Source: Burkholderia sp. WSM2232
GTDB lineage: Bacteria > Pseudomonadota > Gammaproteobacteria > Burkholderiales > Burkholderiaceae
Assembly (NCBI RefSeq): GCF_000472545.1
Contig: NZ_AWZV01000011.1
Span: forward strand, 62,001-126,000
Direction of reading: 5' to 3'
DNA: 64,000 bases
Position 1 is the stretch's first letter, and the number at the start of each line of letters is the position of its first letter. Positions 1 to 10,587 of this stretch are shown here, piece by piece. Position numbers and translations under genes: made by a program. The notes beneath the pieces are model-generated. The model was not told where the DNA came from. It saw only the letters and a program-made list of their open reading frames with translations, and did no database searches.

Positions 1-1
1 C

Positions 2-154
2 GAAGCTCGCTGGCTGAAGGTGCAGGACGACGGTTCGGGCGGCTCGACGCTGCACGAGCTGGCCGACGAGTTCGGCGTGTCGGCCGAACGTATCCGCCAG
101 ATCGAAGCCAGCGCCATGAAGAAGATGCGCGGTGCGCTGAGCGAGTACGCGTAA
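2..154 (+). CDS. rpoH: RNA polymerase sigma-32 factor, C-terminal end (partial)
   Basis: Only the last 50 codons lie in the window. They encode the region 4.2 helix-turn-helix that reads the -35 element: the stretch [20 protein letters not shown] followed by [11 protein letters not shown] is the typical end of sigma-32 of betaproteobacteria. RpoH directs RNA polymerase to heat-shock promoters. The frame is open from the window edge to TAA at 152-154 and is followed by a strong terminator. A different group of sigma-70 family factor is possible but the sequence [15 protein letters not shown] and the short tail fit RpoH best. Confidence 0.85.
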   Translation, partial: EARWLKVQDDGSGGSTLHELADEFGVSAERIRQIEASAMKKMRGALSEYA

Positions 155-228
155 CGCTCGCGGCAGTTTTATCGGCTGTGCCATAGGGAGGTTCCCGCGG
201 CTTGGCCTGAATGAGCGCCGTAAGTAGC

Positions 229-263
229 AAAGCCCTGCCGTCTTGCGACGGCAGGGCTTTTTT
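229..263 (+). terminator. Intrinsic terminator after rpoH, probably shared with nagE
   Basis: Perfect 12-bp stem (231-242 with 247-258), TTGC loop, then six T residues on the plus strand. The arms preceded by AA also give a short T tract in the minus direction, so the same hairpin may end nagE transcription, whose stop codon is 230 bp away. Confidence 0.9.
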
Positions 264-310
264 GTTTGCCGCGGCTGTGCGGCGCGGGCTTTCCCGCGCT
301 GCGGCTTCAG

Positions 311-430
<120 letters not shown>

Positions 431-493
431 GCCACACCCGCAGCGCAGCCCGCAGAGCGCAAACCAGCCGGCGCTCCGCCCTCCGTCAGAACC

Positions 494-2293
<1,800 letters not shown>

Positions 2294-2369
2294 TGATTAC
2301 CTCCAATCCTTGTCTCGTTGTCGACGGACGTCGTTGAGTTATGTGGCCGGCCTGACTGGACCGAGGGGT

Positions 2370-4940
2370 TCAGTCCAACGGCCAGGTTTCCCGGCTGACT
2401 GCTCTTACCGCCTGTGCCGATTCCAGCGCCAGCGCGTCTTCGGCACGTTGGCGGCACAGTTGATAATCGAGGTTGCGCACGCGCGCCTTGATGCCCGGCA
2501 CGGACACCGGATCGACCGAAAGCTCGGTTACGCCAAGGCCGACGAGGAGCGGCATGGCGAGCGGATCGCCCGCCAGCGCGCCACACACGCCGACCCATTT
2601 GCCGTGCCGGTTCGCACCTTGCACGGTCGTGGCGATCAGCCGCAGCACGGCCGGATGCAGACCGTCGGCCTGCGCGGCGAGATCGGCCTGACAGCGGTCC
2701 ATGGCGAGCGTGTATTGCGTGAGATCGTTGGTGCCGATGGAGAGGAAGTCCGCGTGTTGCGCCAGTTGATCGGCCAGCAACGCCGCCGAAGGCACCTCGA
2801 TCATCACGCCCACTTCGATCGGCTCGGCGCGCCCCAGCTCGCGAGCGAATTCGTCGATGCGCTTGCGGATGCGGATCAGTTCGCCTACGTCGGTCACCAT
2901 CGGCAGCAGAATGCGCACGGCGCCGAAGGGCTTGACGGCAAGCAGACCGCGCAGTTGATCGTCGAGCAGATCCGGGCGGACCTGCGCGAGACGAATGCCG
3001 CGCAAGCCGAGCGCGGGGTTCGGCTCCGGCGGGAGCGTCAGATAATCCACTTCCTTGTCCGCGCCCACATCGAGCGTGCGGATGATCGCCGTGCGCCCGC
3101 TCAATGCGTCGACAATGGCCTGATAGCTTTGCTGATGCTCTTGCGCGTTCGGCGCAGCCGCGCGATGAATGAACAGTAACTCCGTGCGCAACAGGCCGAC
3201 GGAATCGGCGCCGTTTTCCACGGCGATGTTGGCGTCCTCCAGCGTCGCGATGTTGGCGGCCACTTCGATCGCGCGGCCATCGGCGGTAACGGCCGCTTGC
3301 TGCGACATGCGGCGGTTCGCCTCGCGCACGCCGGCAAGGCGGCTGCGCTCGAGGCGCGCACGCTCGACGTCCAGTTCGGTGGGTGCAAACTCGAGGCGGC
3401 CTGTGGTCGCGTTCACGACCACCTGGGTGCCCTCGGGAATCGCATGCAGCGCGTCGCCGACCGCGACCAGCGCCGGAATGCCCGCCTGGCGCGCGAGGAT
3501 CGCCGCATGCGAGGTCGCGCCGCCGCGCGCCATGACAAGCGCGGTGACGCGCGAACGGTCGAGCGTCGACAGATCGGACGGCGTGAATTCGTCCGCGGCG
3601 AGCACCGCCTCGTCCGGCAGCGTGCGCCCGGCCGCGTTGGTGTAACCCAACGCGCGCAACACGCGCTTTTCGATGTCGCGTAGATCGGCGGCACGTTCGG
3701 CGAGCAACGCGTCTTCCATCTTGCTCAGGATGCCTGTCTGTGCGCGGATCGCTTCGCGCCACGCGAAGCCCGCGCTCTTGCCGAGGCTGATCAGGTCGCG
3801 CGCCGCGTCTAGCAGCGTCGGATCTTCGAGCAACACGCGATGCACGGCGAAAATGCCCGCCTCGCCAACCGCGCCGCGTTGCGACGCGTCGCGCACCGTG
3901 GTGCCGAGATCGGCGTCCACGCTGGCAATCGCGTTGTCGAGCAAGCGGCTTTCCGCCGCCGAGGTGCCGCTCGCCTGTTCGGGCGGATCGAGGTCCGCGT
4001 CGTCCCAGCGCACCAGCTTGCCCACCGCGACGCCAGGCGCTGCGCACACACCCGCGAGCGTGTGCGACGCAAGCGCCGCGCCGCCGTCGGCGGCCGGGGC
4101 AGTGGTTTGCGGCGCGGGAGAACTTTGCCGCGCCGGCTTTTCTTCGACTTCGCCGAGCGCTTCGCGCGTCAGTTCGTGCGCGATTGCGTCGACCGCGGCT
4201 TTGGCTTGCGGACCGACGCCGAGCAACTCGACCGTCGCGCCCTGGCCCGCGCCAAGCCCGAGCAGGCCGACCACGCTTTCGATGGGCGCCTTGCGTCCGT
4301 CGTAACGCACTTCGACACGCGCGTTGAAGCCCCGCGCCGCTTCGCGAGCGCGCGCCGCCGGCCGCGCATGCAAGCCGCCCGCGTGCACCAGGGTGACCTG
4401 GGTGCGCGCTTCTTCAGTGACGCTCGTCGCGCTCAACTCGCGCGATGCCGCGGCCGCCGCGCCGTCGCGGGCACGCAGCTGCAACAACGGGGTTTCGCCC
4501 GCTTTCACCATGCCGCCCTGCGCGCGCTCGACAATCTCGAACGCCTCGGAATTGGCAATCGCGATCACCGAAACGAGGCTCGGCGCACGCAGCGCCACCT
4601 GATCCTGGTCGAACTCGATCAGCACGTCGCCGGCACGCACCTGCGCGCCCTGCTCGACCATCGGCGCAAAGCCTTTGCCGTTCAGCTCCACCGTGTCGAT
4701 ACCGATGTGCAGCAGAATCTCCGCGCCTTCCGCGGTGGCGAGCGTCACCGCGTGGCCGGTGCGCGCGAGATGGGTGACGGTGGCGTCGCATGGTGCGACG
4801 AGCCGCCCCTCAAGCGGATCGACGCCGATGCCGTCGCCGAACATGCCGCCCGAAAACACCGGATCGGGCACGTTCGCAAGCGGCACGACCGGACCGGTCA
4901 GCGGCGCGAGCAAAACAATATGGCCTTCAGAATGGCTCAT
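2370..4940 (-). CDS. nagF: Fused PTS EIIA(Glc/Nag)-HPr-Enzyme I phosphotransferase
   Basis: One 856-residue cytoplasmic protein carries all soluble parts of the sugar PTS. EIIA (about 1-155) has the active histidine in LLHIGIDTV (H78); HPr (about 180-262) has GLHARPAA (H191); Enzyme I (about 293-856) has the phospho-histidine motif GGATSHAAILAR (H478), the PEP-binding motif GTNDLTQYTLAMDR and the conserved cysteine in GVCGALAGDP. Phosphate would pass from PEP through the three domains to the NagE IIB cysteine. The same domain order is known for NagF of Ralstonia eutropha. I chose ATG at 4940, nine codons inside the longest frame, because GAGGAG precedes it at good spacing. It lies between the SIS deaminase gene and nagE. 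All three catalytic histidines are present. Confidence 0.93.
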   Translation of the reverse strand: MSHSEGHIVLLAPLTGPVVPLANVPDPVFSGGMFGDGIGVDPLEGRLVAPCDATVTHLARTGHAVTLATAEGAEILLHIGIDTVELNGKGFAPMVEQGAQVRAGDVLIEFDQDQVALRAPSLVSVIAIANSEAFEIVERAQGGMVKAGETPLLQLRARDGAAAAASRELSATSVTEEARTQVTLVHAGGLHARPAARAREAARGFNARVEVRYDGRKAPIESVVGLLGLGAGQGATVELLGVGPQAKAAVDAIAHELTREALGEVEEKPARQSSPAPQTTAPAADGGAALASHTLAGVCAAPGVAVGKLVRWDDADLDPPEQASGTSAAESRLLDNAIASVDADLGTTVRDASQRGAVGEAGIFAVHRVLLEDPTLLDAARDLISLGKSAGFAWREAIRAQTGILSKMEDALLAERAADLRDIEKRVLRALGYTNAAGRTLPDEAVLAADEFTPSDLSTLDRSRVTALVMARGGATSHAAILARQAGIPALVAVGDALHAIPEGTQVVVNATTGRLEFAPTELDVERARLERSRLAGVREANRRMSQQAAVTADGRAIEVAANIATLEDANIAVENGADSVGLLRTELLFIHRAAAPNAQEHQQSYQAIVDALSGRTAIIRTLDVGADKEVDYLTLPPEPNPALGLRGIRLAQVRPDLLDDQLRGLLAVKPFGAVRILLPMVTDVGELIRIRKRIDEFARELGRAEPIEVGVMIEVPSAALLADQLAQHADFLSIGTNDLTQYTLAMDRCQADLAAQADGLHPAVLRLIATTVQGANRHGKWVGVCGALAGDPLAMPLLVGLGVTELSVDPVSVPGIKARVRNLDYQLCRQRAEDALALESAQAVRAVSRETWPLD

Positions 4941-4978
4941 CAAGCGGGACTCCTCGACACGTCGCATCTGATTTCTCG

Positions 4979-5986
4979 TCAGTGAGTTTCGGTGACTTTG
5001 TTGAGATGGCGCGGCGCGTCGGGATTGCGCCCGCGCGCGGCCGCGAGGCCCGCGGCCATCACGTAAAAGGACAGAATGGCGGCGATCGGATCGAGCGCCG
5101 CATGAGCTGTGGTGGCAAGCGGCAGCGTGGCCTCGCCGATATCCGCCGGAGCCGCGAGCAGCACGCGGGCACCGCGCGCCTGCATGTCGCGCGCGAGTTG
5201 CAGCAGGCTCGCCTGCTCCGGTCCGCGCGGCGCGAAAACGAAGAGCGGATAGTCGCGATCGATCAGTTCCATCGGACCGTGGCGCACTTCCGCGCTCGAA
5301 AACGCTTCGGCCTGAATGCCGGAGGTTTCCTTCAGCTTCAACGCAGCTTCCTGCGCAATGGCAAGACCGAGACCGCGTCCGATCACGATCATGCGTTCGA
5401 CACCGCGCAGTTGCTCCACGGCCTGCGACCAGTCGAGTGTGCCCGCTGCCTGCAGCGCGTCGGGCAGCGTGTTCAACGCGCCGAGCAGCGCCGCGTCATG
5501 CTGCCAGTGTGCGACCAGTTGCGCGGAAATGGAAAGCATCGCGATATAGCTCTTGGTCGCCGCGACGCTCAGCTCGGGGCCGGCGACGAGCGGCAGATGC
5601 CATTCGCACGCGTCCGCAAGCGGCGAGGCCGGTGCATTGACCGCGGCCACGGTCAGCGCGCCTGCGGCCCGCAGCGCCTGCATCGTGCCGACCAGGTCGG
5701 GACTCTTGCCCGACTGCGAGAAGGCCAGCGCGAGTTGCTCGCGCACCTGCAGCGGCGCCTGCTGCAGCGTCGCCACCGACATCGGCAAAGAGGCGACGGG
5801 CACGCCGAGGCGGCTCATCGTCAGGGATGCGAAGTAACTCGCCGCGTGGTCCGAGCTGCCGCGCGCGACTGTCAGCGCGACGTGGCGCGGCTTCTCGGCA
5901 AGCCGGGCGGCCAGCGCCTCGACGCGCGAGGTGTCCTTGAGTTGCGCGGCGACCGTTTCAGCGGACGCGAGCGCCTCTTTAAGCAT
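4979..5986 (-). CDS. SIS-domain glucosamine-6-phosphate deaminase (NagB-II type)
   Basis: 335-residue protein with two SIS sugar-isomerase domains, similar to the C-terminal half of GlmS. Visible motifs are ARGSSDHAA (about 41-49), SQSGKSPD and the second-domain GRG (VIGRGLGLA), with the helix EAALKLKETSGIQAEAF that is standard for this family. It lacks a glutaminase domain, so it should run in the catabolic direction, converting glucosamine-6-phosphate to fructose-6-phosphate and ammonia after NagA deacetylation. The start ATG at 5986 overlaps the nagA stop by 8 bp, with AGGAG upstream inside nagA, suggesting translational coupling. A classical NagB is absent from the cluster, which supports this role. 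Assignment as NagB-II is from family and context. Confidence 0.88.
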   Translation of the reverse strand: MLKEALASAETVAAQLKDTSRVEALAARLAEKPRHVALTVARGSSDHAASYFASLTMSRLGVPVASLPMSVATLQQAPLQVREQLALAFSQSGKSPDLVGTMQALRAAGALTVAAVNAPASPLADACEWHLPLVAGPELSVAATKSYIAMLSISAQLVAHWQHDAALLGALNTLPDALQAAGTLDWSQAVEQLRGVERMIVIGRGLGLAIAQEAALKLKETSGIQAEAFSSAEVRHGPMELIDRDYPLFVFAPRGPEQASLLQLARDMQARGARVLLAAPADIGEATLPLATTAHAALDPIAAILSFYVMAAGLAAARGRNPDAPRHLNKVTETH

Positions 5987-7082
5987 GTTCGACAATTGCT
6001 TCTCCTTCGACGTAGGTCGCGCAGAGCGCCAGCTCACGATCGAACACGACGACGTCGGCCCACGCGCCACGCGCAATACGGCCGCGGTCTTCGATGCCGA
6101 GGTAGTCGGCGGCATAGCGCGACAAACGGTTTGATACATCGGCGATCGGCAGACCGATCGACACCAGATTGCGCAGCGCCTGATCCATCGTCAGGGTGCT
6201 GCCGGCGAGCGTGCCGTCGGCAAGACGCACGCCGCCGAGACACTTCGTCACGTGTTGGCTGCCGAGGCGGTATTCGCCATCGGGCATGCCGGTCGCCGAC
6301 GTGCTGTCCGTCACCACATACAGGCGCGGAATCGCGCGCAAGGCGGCGCGGATCGCGCCCGGATGGACGTGCAGCAAATCGGGAATGATTTCGGCGAACT
6401 CCGCGTGCGCAAGCGCAGCGCCCACGAGGCCGGGATTGCGGTGATGCAGCGGCGACATGGCGTTGAACAGATGCGTAAAGCCGCACGCGCCGTGCTTGAG
6501 CGCGGCGACGGCGTCGTCGTACGTGCCGAGCGAGTGGCCGAGCTGCACGCGCACGCCGCGCGCCGCCATTTCCGAAATGATGTCCATGTGGCCCGCGATC
6601 TCGGGCGCGAGCGTCACCACGCGAATCGGCGCGATGGACAGATATTTGAGCACCTCGTCCATCACCGCGGAAACGGCCGCGTCGGGCTGCGCGCCGAGCT
6701 TGCCGGGGTTGATGTACGGCCCCTCAAGATGCACGCCGAGCACGCGCGAGCAGCCCGGCGTGCGCACGCGCGCGACGTCGCCGAGACCGGCCACCACGCT
6801 CATCAGCTCGTCGCGCGGCGCGGTCATGGTGGTGGCGAGCAGGCTCGTCGTCCCGTAGCGCGCATGGGTGCGGGTGATGGTCTCTATCGCGTCGCCGGCC
6901 TCCATGACGTCGGAGCCGCCGCCGCCGTGCACGTGCAGGTCGATGAAGCCCGGCAGGATGTATGGCGCGTCGTTCGTCGCGGGATCGACGCGCTCGCCGG
7001 TGAGCGCCGTAATGCGGCCGTTTTCGAATTCGAGCGTGCCGTGAATCCACCCGTCGGTGGTGAGTATGTTTCCGGTCAGCAT
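5979..7082 (-). CDS. nagA: N-acetylglucosamine-6-phosphate deacetylase
   Basis: Metal-dependent amidohydrolase of 367 residues that removes acetate from GlcNAc-6-P, the first cytoplasmic step after PTS uptake. It shows PGFIDLHVHGGGG (metal-binding HxH), GVHLEGPYINP, QLGHS, FTHLFNAMSP and the catalytic-aspartate motif VTDSTSATGMPDG. ATG at 7082 is preferred; a TTG five codons upstream would also keep the frame. The gene overlaps the following deaminase gene by 8 bp and lies 96 bp after nagR. Confidence 0.93.
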   Translation of the reverse strand: MLTGNILTTDGWIHGTLEFENGRITALTGERVDPATNDAPYILPGFIDLHVHGGGGSDVMEAGDAIETITRTHARYGTTSLLATTMTAPRDELMSVVAGLGDVARVRTPGCSRVLGVHLEGPYINPGKLGAQPDAAVSAVMDEVLKYLSIAPIRVVTLAPEIAGHMDIISEMAARGVRVQLGHSLGTYDDAVAALKHGACGFTHLFNAMSPLHHRNPGLVGAALAHAEFAEIIPDLLHVHPGAIRAALRAIPRLYVVTDSTSATGMPDGEYRLGSQHVTKCLGGVRLADGTLAGSTLTMDQALRNLVSIGLPIADVSNRLSRYAADYLGIEDRGRIARGAWADVVVFDRELALCATYVEGEAIVEHA

Positions 7083-7178
7083 GAGTCTCTCTTGCAAGGC
7101 GTGATACAGGGCGAAGCTGAATTGCGCTCGACAAAGCCGGGTGCACAGCGCAACCCGCGCGGAGCAGCGGGACGCGGC

Positions 7179-7913
7179 TCAGGTGCGCAATTCAGCGACG
7201 AAGTCGTAGTAGTCGTCGCGGCAATAGGTGTCCGTCAACTCGATGGCGCGCTGGTCGGCGCTGTAGCCGATACGAGTGATGACCAGTAGCGCTGAACGGG
7301 GTTCGATATCCATTAGTGAAGCGATCTCGCTCGATGCGTTGACCGCGCGAAAGTGCTGCAATGCGCGCACGACGGCCGCGCCGCGCTGTTCCAGATAGCT
7401 GTAGAGCGAGACGCCGATGGCAAGCGGATCGGGAACGACGGCGACGGGCAGTGCCGAATGTTCGACCGCCATCACGATGCCGTCCGCGCGACGCAGCCTG
7501 CGCAGGCTTGCCACCGCCGCGCCGGGTGACAGGCCGAGATGCACGAGTTCATCGCGCCTCGCGGCGCGTATGTCGCGCTCGAGCCATACCGAGTCGGGCC
7601 GGAAGCCGCGTTGCTGCATCTTCTTGGTGAAGCCGGTAAGCCGCGACAGCGGATCTTCAACGCGCGGCGTGATGAAGCTGCCAGCGCCGCGCGCGCGCCG
7701 GATCAAGCCTTGCTCGACCAGCAGTTCGATCGCCTTGCGCGCGGTGATGCGCGACACGCCGATCGCATCGGACAGCGTGCGCTCCGAAGGCAGCGCCTCG
7801 CCCGCCGACCACACGCCGCAATGAATTGCCGTCGCCAGATTGCGCGCAAGCTGCAGATATAGCGGCGTGACGTTGCGAGCGTCAGGCATGAGTGCGGACC
7901 AGCGAGTTTCCAT
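7179..7913 (-). CDS. nagR: GntR/HutC-family regulator of the nag operon
   Basis: 244-residue transcription factor. Residues about 15-80 are the winged helix of the GntR family (GEALPSERTLSDAIGVSRIT then ARKAIELLVEQGL), and residues about 100-240 are a UTRA effector domain of the HutC subfamily, which in NagR proteins binds GlcN-6-P or GlcNAc-6-P. ATG at 7913 is supported by GGAG at short spacing; the frame stays open far upstream but without a good start. It is the first gene of the nag operon and is therefore probably autoregulated. Regulatory target is inferred from position. Confidence 0.88.
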   Translation of the reverse strand: METRWSALMPDARNVTPLYLQLARNLATAIHCGVWSAGEALPSERTLSDAIGVSRITARKAIELLVEQGLIRRARGAGSFITPRVEDPLSRLTGFTKKMQQRGFRPDSVWLERDIRAARRDELVHLGLSPGAAVASLRRLRRADGIVMAVEHSALPVAVVPDPLAIGVSLYSYLEQRGAAVVRALQHFRAVNASSEIASLMDIEPRSALLVITRIGYSADQRAIELTDTYCRDDYYDFVAELRT

Positions 7914-7962
7914 GGCGCTCCGGGCGACGCCGAAAAGATTCGGCCTGCAAAAATGAGAGCCC

Positions 7963-7990
7963 ATTATATAACCACAATAATACCAGTCAA
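7963..7990 (-). promoter_or_regulatory. Sigma70 promoter of nagR-nagABFE
   Basis: Minus strand reads TTGACT (7985-7990), 16 bp, TATAAT (7963-7968), about 50 bp upstream of nagR. The spacer contains TGGTAT and TGGTTAT, two loosely related half-sites that could serve the GntR-type repressor; that last point is a guess. Confidence 0.75.
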
Positions 7991-8073
7991 CCAACAGGTC
8001 ATACGCCGCCTTGAGCCGCGCAAAGCCTTGCCGCGTCTGCGTTTTGGCGCGGCGAAGGACTATAGCAGCACGA

Positions 8074-8087
8074 CCTGGGGGCCCAGG
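8074..8087. repeat. Perfect GC-rich palindrome in the nagR/MarR-GNAT intergenic region
   Basis: CCTGGG-GG-CCCAGG. It sits in a 365-bp divergent intergenic region (7914-8278) that holds the two promoters and otherwise shows no gene. No T tract follows in either direction, so it is not an obvious terminator; it may be an operator. Confidence 0.5.
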
Positions 8088-8213
8088 ACTTACCCGTATT
8101 CGAGACAGAAAGCGGGAGACATGTCGCCAATTGCAGACCAGTTTCAGACGCCTGTTGCGATGCGCGCGCTCAACGGTGTTAGCGGTTAATCCGGACTGGG
8201 CCCGGCGCGTCTT

Positions 8214-8242
8214 TTGTTTATAAGTGCGCGTTCCAATATAGT
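8214..8242 (+). promoter_or_regulatory. Sigma70 promoter of the MarR-GNAT gene
   Basis: TTGTTT (8214-8219), 17 bp, TATAGT (8237-8242), 37 bp upstream of the TTG start codon. Confidence 0.6.
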
Positions 8243-8278
8243 GATAGGCGAATACATAAAAACACCGGAGATCAGCCT

Positions 8279-9205
8279 TTGACCGATTATGAGGCGCTGC
8301 AGCGGGCACAGGCAGTCCGCCGCTTCAATCGCTTTTACACGCGGCTTATCGGCGCTCTGCACGAGCACCTCGCACAGAGTTCCTTCTCGTTGACCGAGGT
8401 GCGTGTGCTGCACGAGCTGTCGCGCGGGCGGGCGCAGACGGCGTCGGTGCTCGGCCGCGCACTGGGACTGGACAGCGGCTATCTGAGCCGCTTGCTGACC
8501 AACTTCGAGCGACGCGATCTGATCACGCGCCGGCCGTCCGAGACGGACGCGCGCCAATCGCTGATCGCACTCACGCACAACGGCCACGCGGCTTACGCCC
8601 CGCTGGACGCCGCCGCCAATCAGGAAGTGCTGGCGTTGCTCGACAAACTCAGCGAAGCATCGCAGGAGCAGTTGATTGGCGCGATGAACCTGGTCGAAAG
8701 GCTGCTCGGCGACAAGCCGCGAGCGGACGCCGTGGAACTGCGCGCGCCGCGCCCAGGCGAATGCGGCTGGCTCGTGCATCGGCAGGCGCAGTGGTTTGCC
8801 GGGCAATACGGGTGGGACAAGTCGTTCGAAGGGCTGCTGGCGCGCGTGGTCGCCGACTACACGCAGCGCAATGATACGGTGCGCGAGTTCTGCGTCGTCG
8901 CGGATCAGCACGGCGCGGTGGTTGGGGCGGTGTGCGTGGTCGCGGTATCGACCACAGTGGCAGGCTTGCGGCTCTTGTGGGTCGAGCCGGATCTGCAGCG
9001 CCGTGGCATCGGCATGCGGATAGTGGCGGAAGCGACGCGCTTTGCCCAGCGCGCGGGTTATACGAAGTTGACGCTGACCACGGCCAGCACGTTGGTAGAA
9101 GCGCGGCGCCTGTGCAAGCGCGCCGGTTTCGAGCTCGTCAACGCGGCGCCCGAGCGCCGTTTCGGCAAGGACCTGATGATCGAACGCTGGGAGCTCGGCT
9201 TGTAG
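8279..9205 (+). CDS. MarR winged-helix / GNAT N-acetyltransferase fusion protein
   Basis: 308-residue two-domain protein. Residues about 15-145 form a MarR-type winged helix (LTEVRVLHELSRGRAQTASV, then LDSGYLSRLLTNFERRDLI and a wing with RRPSETDARQS). Residues about 155-305 are a GNAT acetyltransferase with the acetyl-CoA motif LLWVEPDLQRRGIGMRIV. Such fusions are a known family, but substrate and target promoters are not predictable from sequence. TTG at 8279 is the start, with GGAG eight bases before it; the methionine-poor N terminus offers nothing better. It diverges from nagR and converges on metQ with only 9 bp between stop codons. Confidence 0.85.
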   Translation: MTDYEALQRAQAVRRFNRFYTRLIGALHEHLAQSSFSLTEVRVLHELSRGRAQTASVLGRALGLDSGYLSRLLTNFERRDLITRRPSETDARQSLIALTHNGHAAYAPLDAAANQEVLALLDKLSEASQEQLIGAMNLVERLLGDKPRADAVELRAPRPGECGWLVHRQAQWFAGQYGWDKSFEGLLARVVADYTQRNDTVREFCVVADQHGAVVGAVCVVAVSTTVAGLRLLWVEPDLQRRGIGMRIVAEATRFAQRAGYTKLTLTTASTLVEARRLCKRAGFELVNAAPERRFGKDLMIERWELGL

Positions 9206-9214
9206 GCCGTGGCC

Positions 9215-10027
9215 TCAGAACGACGGTACCACCGAACCCTTGAACTGCGTCTTGATGAACTGGCGCACGTCCTCCGACTGATACGCGGCAACCAGCTTCT
9301 TCACCCACGGCTTGTCCTTGTCCTGCGTGCGCACCGCGATCAGATTCGCGTAGGGGCTGTGAATGTCCTCGAGTGCAATCGCGTCTTTGGTGGGCTGCAG
9401 GCCGGCAGCCAGCGCGAAGTTGGTGTTGATTGCGGCTGCGTCCACATCAGCGAGCGAGCGCGGCAATTGTGCGGCATCCAGTTCGACCAGCTTGATCTTC
9501 TTCGGATTCTCGGCCACATCGAGCGCCGTCGCGTTATTGCCGTTCGTGCCAGCACCGGCCTTGAGCTTGATGACGCCCTGCGCTTGCAAAAGCAGCAGCG
9601 CGCGGTTCTCGTTCGACGGGTCGTTAGGCACCGCGACCTTCCCGCCTTGCGGCAAGTCCTTCACCGACTTCAGCTTCTTCGAATAGATGCCAAGCGGCGA
9701 AATGTACGTGAGCCCTGCGCTGACAATCTTGTAGCCGCGCTGCTTGATCTGGCTGTCGAGATACGGCTGGTGCTGGAAGCTGTTGGCGTCGAGATCGCCT
9801 GCGTCGAGCGCGGCGTTCGGCTGCACATAGTCGTTAAATTCCACGACCTTCACGTTCAAGCCTTCGCGCTTTGCCACTTTCGTGACCACTTCCCAGATCT
9901 GCGCATCCGGGCCGCTGATGGTGCCGACCTTGATGGCTTTCTCGTCGGCATGAGCGCCGAAGCTGGTGACGATCGCCGCGCTGGCGATCACTGCGGAGAG
10001 AGCTTTGAGGATGTTTCTGCGCTGCAT
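9215..10027 (-). CDS. metQ: MetQ/NlpA-family substrate-binding protein
   Basis: 270-residue periplasmic solute-binding protein of the D/L-methionine ABC importer family. After a Sec signal peptide (residues 1-27, cleavage after AHA) come family landmarks IKVGTISGPDAQIWEVV, NDYVQPNAALDAGDLDANSF and HQPYLD. Most family members are lipoproteins, but here no lipobox cysteine follows the signal, so the mature protein should be soluble in the periplasm. No metN or metI is adjacent in the window, so the membrane and ATPase parts must be elsewhere. ATG at 10027 was chosen because it begins the signal peptide directly; an ATG ten codons upstream has no ribosome site. Methionine specificity is by family only. 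Confidence 0.85.
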   Translation of the reverse strand: MQRRNILKALSAVIASAAIVTSFGAHADEKAIKVGTISGPDAQIWEVVTKVAKREGLNVKVVEFNDYVQPNAALDAGDLDANSFQHQPYLDSQIKQRGYKIVSAGLTYISPLGIYSKKLKSVKDLPQGGKVAVPNDPSNENRALLLLQAQGVIKLKAGAGTNGNNATALDVAENPKKIKLVELDAAQLPRSLADVDAAAINTNFALAAGLQPTKDAIALEDIHSPYANLIAVRTQDKDKPWVKKLVAAYQSEDVRQFIKTQFKGSVVPSF

Positions 10028-10139
10028 GTAATTCTCGCTGTTTCTAAACGGATCCATCGGAAGACGGATGCAGGTGATAGCCGGACGCCGCTACTGAGCA
10101 CACACATGTGCGGCACAAATGAAGGCGTGCGCCGGCTGG

Positions 10140-10167
10140 ACCATAAATCGTCTCACATGCTGCGCAA
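10140..10167 (-). promoter_or_regulatory. Candidate sigma70 promoter of metQ
   Basis: Minus strand TTGCGC (10162-10167), 16 bp, TATGGT (10140-10145). A perfect inverted repeat, TCGCATA-TGAG-TATGCGA, lies just upstream at 10185-10202, where an activator could bind. The 269-bp region 10028-10296 between metQ and the YciI gene shows nothing else. Confidence 0.45.
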
Positions 10168-10296
10168 GATGGGAAATACCGCAATCGCATATGAGTATGC
10201 GATGCGCGCTGGCGAAAGCGCCGCGCCGTGGCCGATAATCGCAGACGTTGCCGCGAGTTCCGCGGCATGTTCATTTGCGTGCGAGGACGCCCATCC

Positions 10297-10587
10297 ATGT
10301 ATGTCATCAACCTGATCTACACCGCGCCGCTCGAGCGGATCGACGACGCGCTCGAAGCGCATCGCGCGTTCGTCGCAAAGCAGTTCGAGGACGGTGTGTT
10401 CGTCGCCGCCGGCCCGAAAGTGCCGCGCGACGGCGGCATCATTCTCGCAGTGCGCATCGAGCGCGACAGACTCGACGCGATTCTCGCGACCGATCCGTTC
10501 GCCGTGCAGAAGCTCGCGCGCTACGAAGTGACGGAGTTCAAGACCACGCGGCTCGCGCCGGGCTTGAATCTGCCGATACCGGCTTGA
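10297..10587 (+). CDS. YciI-family protein
   Basis: 96-residue protein of the YciI/YCII-like fold (dimeric alpha-beta barrel). The sequence MYVINLIYTAPLERIDDALE, then HRAFVAKQFEDGVFVAAGPK and LATDPFAVQKLARYEVTEF follow the family pattern, including the conserved His and Asp pair thought to be catalytic. Function of most members is unknown. ATG at 10297 is preferred to one 23 codons upstream because the family begins at MYV. The next 145 bp up to the SCO gene hold no recognisable feature. Confidence 0.85.
   Translation: MYVINLIYTAPLERIDDALEAHRAFVAKQFEDGVFVAAGPKVPRDGGIILAVRIERDRLDAILATDPFAVQKLARYEVTEFKTTRLAPGLNLPIPA

Noticed and set aside
4979..5986. GlmS (glucosamine-6-phosphate synthase)
   Set aside because: Only the two SIS domains are present; the glutaminase domain is missing and the context is catabolic.
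8041..8110. Possible tRNA-like fold around the GC palindrome upstream of the MarR-GNAT gene
   Set aside because: No acceptor stem or T-loop consensus in proper order.
10028..10296. Methionine-related riboswitch upstream of metQ
   Set aside because: I could not find the conserved core of any SAM riboswitch class; only a promoter and a DNA palindrome are visible.
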